From Clostridia bacterium (GTDB lineage Bacteria; Bacillota; Clostridia; Lachnospirales; WQUN01), in the NCBI GenBank assembly GCA_025997155.1, contig BNUF01000136.1:1-6674 (forward strand): a DNA stretch of 6,674 nucleotides. Reading direction: 5' to 3'. The notes under the pieces were generated by a model. That model saw only the letters and a program-made list of their open reading frames with translations. It had not been told where the DNA came from and ran no database searches. Positions 1 through 5,949 of the stretch are shown piece after piece. Within the stretch, counting starts at the first letter, position 1. Each line of letters opens with the position of its first letter. The position numbers and the translations under genes are program-made.

Positions 1-2
1 CA

Positions 3-116
3 TTTTCTTGGCTAAACCACTCGCGCCGCCTTTCCAAAGACTACGAGGTTAAAACAGCTTCCGAAAAAAATATGCTGATGATTTCTCATTTGCATACCTT
101 GCTTAAACGTCTATGA
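3..116 (+). CDS. IS5-family (DDE) transposase, C-terminal end only
   Basis: Only the last 37 codons are in the window; the start lies upstream. The peptide reads FSWLNHSRRLSKDYEVKT, then a short hydrophobic stretch and HLHTLLKRL, ending in TGA. The pattern F-x-W-L-N-x-x-R-R-L-x-K-D-Y-E is the hallmark of the C-terminal end of IS5-type DDE transposases. In that family the catalytic Glu lies some residues upstream of this segment, so no catalytic residue is visible here. The enzyme cuts and joins the ends of its own insertion sequence. The right end of the element should lie just past the stop codon. Whether the rest of the gene is intact cannot be judged from this window. Confidence 0.72.
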   Translation, partial: FSWLNHSRRLSKDYEVKTASEKNMLMISHLHTLLKRL

Positions 117-127
117 GAACAGGTTCT
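116..127. repeat. Short inverted repeat next to the transposase stop, possible IS end
   Basis: AGAAC-AG-GTTCT forms 5-bp perfect arms around 2 bases and overlaps the last base of the transposase stop codon. In IS5-type elements the terminal inverted repeat usually lies close to the end of the transposase gene, so this may be part of the right terminus. The left terminus is outside the window, so neither the pairing of the ends nor a target duplication can be tested here. Confidence 0.3.
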
Positions 128-148
128 TAGTAAGTACGGAGGAACGAA

Positions 149-829
149 ATGGATTTGCTGAAATTGATTACAACAGCTGGCTTGGTAATGGCAATGTCGT
201 CCCCACTAACCCTAACACCAGACGACTTTGCCGCCACCTCATACATATCCGTAATTCCAGAAGATGTGAAATCAAACATGCTGGGAAAGACGATAAAAGA
301 AGACTCTGTGGTTTTGTTGGACGATTTACGTTATCTGAAGATTGCGTATTGGGGATATGACGACGAGGAACACGTTGGAGAGTTGATTGTCAACAAACTT
401 GTAGCGGACGAGGTTTTGGAGATTTTCGCGGAGTTGTATGATGCCCGATATCCCATAGAGAAAATGTGCCTGCCCGATGAGTACGGCGGGAATGACGAGG
501 AAAGTATGCAAGACAACAATACGAGTGCGTTTAACGACCGCCCCATTTCGAAAAAATCACTGTCGTACCATCAGTTCGGATTGGCGATAGATGTGAACCC
601 ACTGTATAATCCGTACTATAACGCGAAGTCTAAATTGGTACAGCCGAAAGCAGGCAAACCATATTTAGATAGGACGGCTGAGGTGGCGCAATATATTCGG
701 AAAGACGACATTTGTTATAACGCCTTTCTCAGTCGAGGTTGGAGTTGGGGCGGAGATTGGACTAACCCGAAAGACTATCAGCATTTTGAGAAAACTACAG
801 TTATTGATATTAAAGCGTTGGCAAGATAG
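149..829 (+). CDS. M15 family zinc D-Ala-D-Ala carboxypeptidase/endopeptidase
   Basis: This 226-residue protein belongs to the VanY/CwlK-type M15 peptidases, which cut peptide bonds in peptidoglycan stem peptides outside the membrane. The zinc site is complete: S-Y-H-Q-F-G-L-A-I-D gives His141 and Asp148, and D-Y-Q-H-F gives His212. Asp203 in W-G-G-D-W is the likely catalytic acid. The segment Y-P-I-E-K around 101-105 and D-N-N-T-S-A-F around 122-128 are typical of the clostridial and Bacteroides branch. Residues 6-22 are hydrophobic and could be a signal peptide or anchor, although the N-terminus carries only one Lys. GGAGG at 138-142, 6 bases before the ATG, supports this start. The gene lies directly beside IS remains and has no holin or amidase partner in view. 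A role in wall remodelling, glycopeptide tolerance or as a phage-derived lysin cannot be separated from sequence alone. Confidence 0.85.
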   Translation: MDLLKLITTAGLVMAMSSPLTLTPDDFAATSYISVIPEDVKSNMLGKTIKEDSVVLLDDLRYLKIAYWGYDDEEHVGELIVNKLVADEVLEIFAELYDARYPIEKMCLPDEYGGNDEESMQDNNTSAFNDRPISKKSLSYHQFGLAIDVNPLYNPYYNAKSKLVQPKAGKPYLDRTAEVAQYIRKDDICYNAFLSRGWSWGGDWTNPKDYQHFEKTTVIDIKALAR

Positions 830-833
830 TGTG

Positions 834-869
834 AGGGGGAGTGCTCTATGCAACCTCCTCTTTTCTTTT
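834..869 (+). terminator. Weak terminator or attenuator hairpin
   Basis: AGGGGGAG (834-841) can pair with CTCCTCTT (855-862), including two G-U pairs, around a 13-base loop. A T-rich run, TTTTCTTTT (861-869), follows. It sits just after the M15 gene stop and ends where the next ribosome site begins. It could end the M15 transcript or only reduce read-through. A promoter-like pair, TTGAGA (786-791) and TATTAA (808-813) 16 bases apart, lies inside the end of the M15 gene and could feed the next genes through this hairpin. That promoter is speculative. Confidence 0.45.
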
Positions 870-882
870 GAGGTGATTGTAT

Positions 883-1329
883 TTGAAGATGTTTAGTATA
901 TGGATTTTGGTTACAACCTTAATCGTTTTGGCTGGACAAAGTAGAGCATGGAGCATTATGAGAAAATACGGATTTAAGCCGCTATCATTTAATGAGGGTA
1001 AGCTTCGTATAATGTCCGCAGGGGGAAGGCTAGTGTGGAGGTTCTCGCTGTTTGTTAGTGGAGTTTTAATTGCCAATCTTTGTACATTCCTGCCAGCTGC
1101 TTGCATATTATTTATAACGGATTCATCGTTGTTTCACGGACTGTACCATTATGACTGGATTAAAATAGAACCTTTTTGGTTGTATTATATTCCTTTGTAT
1201 GGCGGTGATATATCATTGTTTTTAATGTTGTTCGCAACTATATACTCACCAATTTGGGTTGCTCTACATTTTATTGAACGTAACTATTTGTATTTGAGTG
1301 GGTATAGCATTTCGGTTTTTAAGGAATAG
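883..1329 (+). CDS. Small three-helix membrane protein of unknown function (first of a pair)
   Basis: I do not recognise a named family. The 148-residue product has a hydrophobic helix at about 4-18, a basic stretch with several Arg/Lys (21-53), a long hydrophobic segment at about 54-79, an aromatic-rich loop (84-106) and a last hydrophobic segment at about 109-131. It ends in ERNYLYLSGYSISVFKE. The TTG at 883 is chosen because AGGTG at 871-875 lies 7 bases upstream; the in-frame TTG at 877 would leave 1 base and the ATG at 889 would leave 13. The following gene at 1383 encodes a protein of the same layout and a very similar C-terminal motif, so the two look like diverged duplicates. Spacing to that gene is 53 bases with no terminator visible, so co-transcription is likely. 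Codons are AT-rich. Confidence 0.68.
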   Translation: MKMFSIWILVTTLIVLAGQSRAWSIMRKYGFKPLSFNEGKLRIMSAGGRLVWRFSLFVSGVLIANLCTFLPAACILFITDSSLFHGLYHYDWIKIEPFWLYYIPLYGGDISLFLMLFATIYSPIWVALHFIERNYLYLSGYSISVFKE

Positions 1330-1382
1330 GCAGGAATTAGAAGTGCTTTTTATACTATACTATTTGAAAGGAAATGTCAACT

Positions 1383-1751
1383 ATGGGCATAGAGGGTTTA
1401 GTAGTTTTTATTGTTTTTGCCGTGTATGTAACTGCTTTAGTTATGTTAAACCGAAAGCGTGCATTGCATTTGATGCAACTTGAAAACAAGAGTTCCTTAA
1501 TTCATTTGAACAGCAATCTATTGTTCCCAGTTACTCTTTTTGCGGTTTGCTTGACTATGTTAGTTCCGCTATACTATTTTGAACTCTCGGCTGTTAATTC
1601 TAAATTTCAAGAATTGGCTATACACAAGGGCTGGTTAAATGTTATTATTGTGGCGGCGTATGTAACCATTCCGTTGTCAAGGGTTGCGTCTTATATTGTC
1701 AAGAGGATTTACTTTTATGCGTATGGGTACAGCGTTATTTGTACAGAGTAG
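1383..1751 (+). CDS. Small three-helix membrane protein of unknown function (second of a pair)
   Basis: The 122-residue product has hydrophobic segments at about 4-22, 46-66 and 85-107. A basic patch N-R-K-R follows the first helix, and the protein ends in KRIYFYAYGYSVICTE. The C-terminal pattern, aromatic-x-aromatic-x(2)-G-Y-S-(I/V)-x(2,3)-E preceded by Arg, matches the end of the upstream membrane protein. Helix order is also the same, which suggests an old duplication. The ATG at 1383 is preferred over the ATG at 1374 because AAAGGA (1367-1372) lies 10 bases upstream of the former and only 1 base from the latter. Function is unknown. It lies between its likely paralogue and a HipA-N-like soluble protein in one apparent transcription unit. 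Confidence 0.68.
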   Translation: MGIEGLVVFIVFAVYVTALVMLNRKRALHLMQLENKSSLIHLNSNLLFPVTLFAVCLTMLVPLYYFELSAVNSKFQELAIHKGWLNVIIVAAYVTIPLSRVASYIVKRIYFYAYGYSVICTE

Positions 1752-1784
1752 AGGAAGCGTCGAAGCGTTTAGCGAGGTGAAGAT

Positions 1785-2132
1785 ATGAATTTGTTTTTGA
1801 CCCAGGAGATAGACGAGCAAGGCAACAAAGTTTGTTTAGGTACGTTAAGCTGCTCTGATGGCGTTTACCATTTCCGTTATTCTGACGAGTACAACAACTC
1901 ATCGTTTCCGCGTGAATTTTATATTGTACCTGGTTTTAAGGAGTTTGACGAAGAGTATGAATCAAAGAAGTTGTTCTGGTTCTTTGCCGACCGAATGATG
2001 CCAAAGAGTCGTCCAGATTTCAAAGAACATTTGGCTCGGTTAGGTATGACCGAATTTGATGAGTGGGAGTACCTAAAACGAACTGGCTCACGGTTGATGA
2101 CAGATGGTTATGAGTTGGTTGAATCTTTGTAA
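1785..2132 (+). CDS. Small soluble protein resembling the HipA N-terminal domain
   Basis: The 115-residue protein has no membrane segment. Its order of motifs resembles stand-alone HipA N-terminal-like proteins: a G-T-L strand (19-21), a Y-H-F-R-Y-S-D-E-Y segment (28-36), P-G-F (49-51), then Y-E-S-K-K-L-F-W-F-F-A-D-R (58-70). After that come S-R-P-D-F (75-79) and an L-x-x-L-G stretch, ending with L-K-R-T-G-S-R-L-M-T-D-G-Y-E (97-110). In full HipA this domain precedes a Ser/Thr kinase that inactivates a tRNA synthetase target; here no kinase domain is attached. GAGGTGA at 1774-1780 fits the ATG start. The gene is 33 bases downstream of the second membrane protein and is closed by a strong terminator. 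Family assignment is from memory of the pattern and is moderate. No HipB-like partner lies directly beside it. Confidence 0.6.
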   Translation: MNLFLTQEIDEQGNKVCLGTLSCSDGVYHFRYSDEYNNSSFPREFYIVPGFKEFDEEYESKKLFWFFADRMMPKSRPDFKEHLARLGMTEFDEWEYLKRTGSRLMTDGYELVESL

Positions 2133-2143
2133 GCAGTATGGAG

Positions 2144-2184
2144 AAAAGGGGTTACCGTCGATTGGCGGTAACCCCTTTTGTTTT
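2144..2184 (+). terminator. Strong intrinsic terminator of the membrane/HipA-N-like gene block
   Basis: A perfect 14-bp stem pairs 2144-2157 (AAAAGGGGTTACCG) with 2166-2179 around an 8-base loop, followed by TTTTGTTTT. The A-tract at the 5' side means it could also stop transcription coming from the right. It lies 12 bases after the stop codon at 2132. Confidence 0.93.
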
Positions 2185-2379
2185 GTGGGCGCAGAGGAGA
2201 CAAAGAATCGGAAGTGACTGATAAACGACTTTATGCTATTTAATCGGTACTGACGGAACTCAACGAAGGAATGTCTCCGTGTCCTTCCTAAAATTACTCT
2301 ATGCAATCACCATTGGCGGAACTTTAGTCCAAAGTTGGCATAGTTACATAAATTTTTCGATTTATTCCGCAAATAATAT
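2185..2379. other. Gene-free spacer upstream of the decarboxylase operon
   Basis: No credible coding region is seen on either strand. It holds a 7-bp inverted pair GGAGACA (2196-2202)/TGTCTCC (2272-2278) and a small hairpin AACTTT-AGTCC-AAAGTT (2320-2336). It also holds an AT-rich stretch (2346-2380) with ATAAAT/ATTTAT arms (2348-2353, 2360-2365) just before the -35 box. The AT-rich part could act as an upstream promoter element or regulator site. The rest has no assigned role. Confidence 0.5.
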
Positions 2380-2408
2380 TTGACAAATCGTGATAAATAT
2401 GGTATATA
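2380..2408 (+). promoter_or_regulatory. Near-consensus sigma-A promoter of the decarboxylase/hydrolase operon
   Basis: TTGACA (2380-2385), a 17-base spacer and TATATA (2403-2408) form an almost ideal housekeeping promoter. Transcription should start near 2414-2416, giving a leader of about 35 bases before the ATG at 2450. ATATTT (2376-2381) and AAATAT (2395-2400) form inverted arms across the -35 box and spacer, and may be a weak operator. The position of this promoter rules out any start codon of the decarboxylase upstream of about 2415. Confidence 0.85.
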
Positions 2409-2449
2409 TAATTAGTACAGTTAATCGTATCATATTAGGGGAGGTAATT

Positions 2450-4141
2450 ATGGGATATTCAGGCAAAAATTTTCCGGGCAGTAACCCTACGTTTGACAAG
2501 GATTACGAAGTTTACGGCAATGTTCCTGTTAAGGGAATCGATTACGACAATTTTATTTTAACGTCGGACGGGCTTTCGGCAGACGTGCGGGAGCAGGCAC
2601 TCGGGCAGCTGCGCGAATACGAAGCCGCGCAGAAATCACACTTTTTGGGCTATCAAGCCAACCAGTCCGGTAAATACGACGGTTTGTCCGAATACTTGGA
2701 TATGCACGTCAACAATATCGGCGACCCTTTTGTTTCGGGTAACTTTACAACAAACAGCAAATTCGCCGAAAGGGCGGTGCTTGACTATTTCGCTTCTCTC
2801 TGGCACGCAAAATGGCCTTGCGAGGCACACTTCTCTGACGGGGAGAAGAGCAAGGACTGGCAGGACAGCTACTGGGGCTACGCGCTTTCAATGGGAAGCT
2901 CGGAGGGGAATATTTACGGTATGTGGAGCGCCCGCGATTACCTTGAGGGCAAGAAACTTACGGTAGACGACTCAGGCACGGGCAGAGCTCCGCGCTTACA
3001 GAGCGTCAAACCCCGCGCCAACGCGGCGAACGTGAACTCCTATACACCTATCGCGTTCTATTCGCAGGACACTCATTATTCAATAATAAAGAACACCCGT
3101 ATTCTCGCTGTTACAAATTTCCACGAAGAGGCGCTTGCCAAAAAGTACAAATGCCCTCTCTCGTATCCGAGTGACTATCCTGACGGCTATTCGGAACACT
3201 ACATTGAAAACGGCTGGCCAACTGAAGTTCCTTCCGACTTAGACGGGAACGTTTACCTCCCCGCTCTTGAAAAATTAGTCGATTTTTTTGCGAAAGAAGG
3301 ATACCCGCCTCTAATTGTGTTTAACTACGGCACGACTTTCAAGGGTACGTATGACGACGTGGCAAAAGGCGTCGCGGCAATTATTGACATATTGAAAAAA
3401 TACGGGCTTGACGAGCGCACGGTGGAATACGAGGACGGCAAAACCGACCTTCGCAACGGTTTTTGGATTCATATAGACAGCGCGCTCGGCGCGGCATACG
3501 CCCCTTATCTCAAAAAATTGGACGAGTTTAAGGATTTGCCCGTTTTCGATTTCTCTATAGACGGCGTACATTCGCTTACTATGAGCGGACACAAGTGGAT
3601 AGGCGCGCCGTGGCCGTGCGGGATATTCCTGACCAAACTCAAGTATCAGCTGTACCCCGTTGACGACCCCGCGTATATAGGGTCGCCCGACACCACTTTC
3701 GCGGGTTCGCGCAACGGCTTTTCGGCGTTGATTCTTTGGGATTTCATTTCAAAAAATTCCGTAGAAGACCTTATCGCCCGTATTGAAAAAGGACTGACGC
3801 TGACCGATTACGCAATCACCAAACTTGAAGAGGTTCAGGCGTTCCGCGCGAAAGCCTACGGCGAACCAGCGGACGGGCTTTGGATTGAGCACTCAAAGTA
3901 CGCACTGACCGTTCGTCTGCGTAAAGCGAACGACGACATTACTTTCAAATATTCCCTCTCGGGCGAGGAATTGTATGTGAAAGACAAGGTTAAACCTCTT
4001 AAATATTCGCACATATATCTTATGGACCACGTCACGAAAGAATTGCTTGACGAGTTCGCGGAGGATTTAAAGGCGGAGGACGCATTTGCGCCGCAGGACG
4101 CGGTTTCGGCGGTTGTAGGACGCGGGCGCGGATTTAGATAA
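2450..4141 (+). CDS. PLP-dependent group II amino acid decarboxylase (histidine/serine decarboxylase-like)
   Basis: This 563-residue enzyme should remove the alpha-carboxyl of an amino acid to give the amine, in the cytoplasm. Motifs of the pyridoxal-dependent decarboxylase fold appear in order: Y-L-D-M-H-V-N-N-I-G-D-P-F (82-94), the phosphate loop S-M-G-S-S-E-G-N (147-154) and D-T-H-Y-S with ring-stacking His209. Next are G-T-T (294-296), H-I-D-S-A-L-G-A with Asp343 for the pyridine nitrogen, and S-G-H-K-W with Lys382 as the likely Schiff-base lysine. The N-N-I-G-D-P-F and G-H-K-W-I-G-x-P-x-P-C-G features resemble the histidine/serine decarboxylase branch more than the aromatic or tryptophan branch. 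It is longer than compact members, with extra segments near 165-200 and 230-262. The substrate is not decided by the sequence. GGGGAGG at 2438-2444 fits the ATG at 2450. The stop is 12 bases before the next gene. Confidence 0.87.
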   Translation: MGYSGKNFPGSNPTFDKDYEVYGNVPVKGIDYDNFILTSDGLSADVREQALGQLREYEAAQKSHFLGYQANQSGKYDGLSEYLDMHVNNIGDPFVSGNFTTNSKFAERAVLDYFASLWHAKWPCEAHFSDGEKSKDWQDSYWGYALSMGSSEGNIYGMWSARDYLEGKKLTVDDSGTGRAPRLQSVKPRANAANVNSYTPIAFYSQDTHYSIIKNTRILAVTNFHEEALAKKYKCPLSYPSDYPDGYSEHYIENGWPTEVPSDLDGNVYLPALEKLVDFFAKEGYPPLIVFNYGTTFKGTYDDVAKGVAAIIDILKKYGLDERTVEYEDGKTDLRNGFWIHIDSALGAAYAPYLKKLDEFKDLPVFDFSIDGVHSLTMSGHKWIGAPWPCGIFLTKLKYQLYPVDDPAYIGSPDTTFAGSRNGFSALILWDFISKNSVEDLIARIEKGLTLTDYAITKLEEVQAFRAKAYGEPADGLWIEHSKYALTVRLRKANDDITFKYSLSGEELYVKDKVKPLKYSHIYLMDHVTKELLDEFAEDLKAEDAFAPQDAVSAVVGRGRGFR

Positions 4142-4153
4142 GGAGTGGTATAA

Positions 4154-5629
4154 TTGGCTTTTGAACAGAAAGACACACAGACACGCGCCGCACGCGCCAA
4201 ATTTGGTGGCGAGGTTAGCGTAAAAAACGGCTGGTACGTGCTTAACTTAAAAGGTGGCAGCAAAGAAATCGGATACGACCACGGCGTTATTCTTGCCGAG
4301 GAAATCCGCGACTATATCGAGGAAACGAAGCGGTACGTCCTTGTTTGTATGGGAATTGATTACGAATACGCGAAAAATGATATTATAAGCCTTATTCAGG
4401 ATAAAATTTCCGACGAAATCTCCGACGAGTTGGAAGCGATTGCGGCAGGCGTGAACATGGCTCTTGCTTTGAATTCCGGCAAGTCTTATGACAAGTGGGA
4501 CATTGCGGTAATAAACTGGATGGAGGGTTGGTCGGGGTACGCCTACGACCCGCAAAAGGCGTATAAGCACTATTCCCAGTCCGAAAACGCAAACCTGACA
4601 ACCCACATAACCGCGCCGATACGCGAAAGGCGCGACCATTGCTCGGCTTTTGCCGCAACGGGAAGCTACACGAAAGACGGTAAACCCGTAATGTTCCACA
4701 ACTCTTTCAACGTGTTTGAAACAAGCGGATACGCTAACGTGATTATGAAGATAACCCCAAAAGACGGGCATACTTTCACAATGCAGACGCAATGCGGGTT
4801 TGTCCACTCTATGGCGGATTTCTATGTCGTTTCGGTCGGCGACAAACCGACCGACCGCGTTGCGATAACGGAAACGACAATCGGCGGATTCAACAAATAC
4901 AACCCCGACAGCATACCCGAGTTCGACCGTATACGCCGCGCCGTTCAGCATTTCACCTCAATAAATTACGCGGGGGACGAGAGTTCATTTGTAAGTATCC
5001 TGCGAAAAGGAGAATCCGGCGACTACGCAAACACGTGGCTTATCGCCGACTATCGGGATAACTCAATTTGGGAAATCGAAGAAGGGTTAGAGTTTTTCAA
5101 CATAGACCATAAATTAGCGGACGACCGCGAGTCGTATTTTATCGGCGCAAACTACCCGAAAGACCCGCGCATAAAGAATCTTGAATGTTCAAACGACGGC
5201 GGCGACGACATACGGCGGCATCAGGGTGCAAGGAGAGTACGCCTGCCTCAATTGCTTGAGGAATACAAGGCAAAAGGCGGCATTGACCTAAGCGCGGGCG
5301 AGAAGATAATCGCCGACCACTACGACGTTTACAACGAAGAGGAAACAAACGGCAACAGCCGCACCGTCTGCTCGCACTACAACTTAGACAAGCGCGAATA
5401 CATGTCCGACCCGTCCCGCCCGAAACCGTATCAGCCTCGCGGCGCGATTGACGGAATGGGAATAGACGCGGAACTTGCGGTGAAATTACAGCTTGACGCA
5501 AGATTCGGGAGCAGTTGCGGCACGGCATGGTACGCCGCCGAGTTTTTGAAAGCTCATCCGCAATTCAGCCACTTAGAACCGTTTTTGCACGACAGACCCG
5601 CGCAGCCTTGGACTGTGTTGCCAGAATAA
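4154..5629 (+). CDS. Phospholipase B-like/C45-type Ntn hydrolase (autoproteolytic amidase or acyltransferase)
   Basis: This 491-residue protein has the layout of Ntn hydrolases in the C45/acyl-coenzyme A:6-APA acyltransferase and phospholipase B-like group. Such proteins cleave themselves before a Cys, which becomes the nucleophile for amide hydrolysis or acyl transfer. Cys163 in R-R-D-H-C-S-A-F, followed by T-x-D-G-K-P-V and H-N, is the likely processing site and nucleophile. It would leave an N-terminal chain of 162 residues and a C-terminal chain of 329. A-D-F-Y-V-V-S (221-227), I-T-E-T-T-I-G (238-244) and R-G-A-I-D-G (429-434) with D-A-R-F-G-S-S-C-G (448-456) recall phospholipase B-like proteins. 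No signal peptide is seen, so it is probably cytosolic. GGAG at 4142-4145, 8 bases upstream, supports the TTG start. It shares the operon with the decarboxylase; carcinine-, N-acyl-amine- or acyl-amino-acid-like substrates are possible but unproven. Confidence 0.78.
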   Translation: MAFEQKDTQTRAARAKFGGEVSVKNGWYVLNLKGGSKEIGYDHGVILAEEIRDYIEETKRYVLVCMGIDYEYAKNDIISLIQDKISDEISDELEAIAAGVNMALALNSGKSYDKWDIAVINWMEGWSGYAYDPQKAYKHYSQSENANLTTHITAPIRERRDHCSAFAATGSYTKDGKPVMFHNSFNVFETSGYANVIMKITPKDGHTFTMQTQCGFVHSMADFYVVSVGDKPTDRVAITETTIGGFNKYNPDSIPEFDRIRRAVQHFTSINYAGDESSFVSILRKGESGDYANTWLIADYRDNSIWEIEEGLEFFNIDHKLADDRESYFIGANYPKDPRIKNLECSNDGGDDIRRHQGARRVRLPQLLEEYKAKGGIDLSAGEKIIADHYDVYNEEETNGNSRTVCSHYNLDKREYMSDPSRPKPYQPRGAIDGMGIDAELAVKLQLDARFGSSCGTAWYAAEFLKAHPQFSHLEPFLHDRPAQPWTVLPE

Positions 5630-5633
5630 CAAT

Positions 5634-5691
5634 AAAAATAAGTCTCATCTGAAATGACATCTTATCGTCGTTCTCAATGAGGCTTATTTTT
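5634..5691. terminator. Bidirectional terminator hairpin between convergent genes
   Basis: AAAAATAAGTCTCAT (5634-5648) pairs with ATGAGGCTTATTTTT (5677-5691), 15 bp with one G-T mismatch/wobble, around a 28-base loop. The outer arms supply a T run on both strands. It can therefore stop the hydrolase transcript from the left and the Xre transcript from the right. The loop is unusually long for a terminator and may fold further (TGAC near 5654 against GTCG near 5667). Confidence 0.8.
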
Positions 5692-5701
5692 GTTGTTCGC
5701 T

Positions 5702-5902
5702 TTAGTCTTCGACAAACTCCGCCACGTCGGACAATTTGCAGTTTAGGAGTACGCACAAATCATTTAGCGTGTTTGTTGAAACGGGCATGTTTTTGCGTAG
5801 ACGTTGTACAGTGCTACTGCTGATTTCGTGTTTTACGCGCAGCGTGTAGGTTGTGAAGTTCTTGCGTTTCATTGTTTCCCATAAGGGCGTGTAGACAATC
5901 AT
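5702..5902 (-). CDS. Small Xre-family (HTH_26) transcriptional regulator
   Basis: The 66-residue protein is almost entirely one Cro/C1-type helix-turn-helix domain of the HTH_26 kind. It starts M-I-V-Y-T-P-L-W-E-T-M, has the recognition region S-S-S-T-V-Q-R-L-R (28-36) and V-S-T-N-T-L-N-D-L-C (41-50), and ends with L-L-N-C-K-L-S-D-V-A-E-F (52-63). Such stand-alone regulators usually bind palindromic operators as dimers and often control themselves and a neighbour. On the minus strand AGGAG (5915-5911) lies 8 bases before the ATG, which supports the start. It is divergent from the SLOG-like gene, with a perfect palindrome in the shared upstream region. A possible leftward -10, CATAAT on the minus strand (5938-5933), has no convincing -35. 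A role in controlling the decarboxylase operon is not indicated. Confidence 0.85.
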   Translation of the reverse strand: MIVYTPLWETMKRKNFTTYTLRVKHEISSSTVQRLRKNMPVSTNTLNDLCVLLNCKLSDVAEFVED

Positions 5903-5920
5903 TTCGTCATCTCCTAAGTA

Positions 5921-5949
5921 TTTACTGATTAAATTATGACTGTTATAAT
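5921..5949 (+). promoter_or_regulatory. Promoter of the SLOG-like gene
   Basis: TTTACT (5921-5926) and a perfect TATAAT (5944-5949) are 17 bases apart, giving a good sigma-A promoter with a slightly weak -35. Transcription should start near 5955-5957, inside the palindrome that follows directly. Confidence 0.75.

Noticed and set aside
90..117. Promoter TTGCAT/TATGAG for the M15 gene
   Set aside because: Only about half of each box matches and the spacing is 16; it also overlaps the transposase end. Too weak to list as a feature.
1298..1483. Plus-strand open frame spanning the end of the first and start of the second membrane gene
   Set aside because: It overlaps both better-supported genes out of frame and has no suitable ribosome site.
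1753..1767. Direct repeat GAAGCGT twice before the HipA-N-like gene
   Set aside because: Seven bases repeated once in a short spacer is expected by chance, and no function is suggested.
2390..2449. In-frame extension of the decarboxylase upstream to 2390
   Set aside because: It overlaps the spacer and -10 box of the near-consensus promoter, so it would not be in the mRNA. GGGGAGG at 2438-2444 points to the ATG at 2450.
4247..4951. Long minus-strand open frame opposite the Ntn hydrolase
   Set aside because: It is a mirror of the GC-rich coding strand. Its protein is rich in Arg, Val and Cys without recognisable motifs, and the plus-strand protein has clear family motifs over the same bases.
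5139..5528. Minus-strand open frame with many Arg and Cys residues
   Set aside because: It lies wholly inside the hydrolase gene, has no ribosome site of note and the low-complexity composition of a shadow frame.
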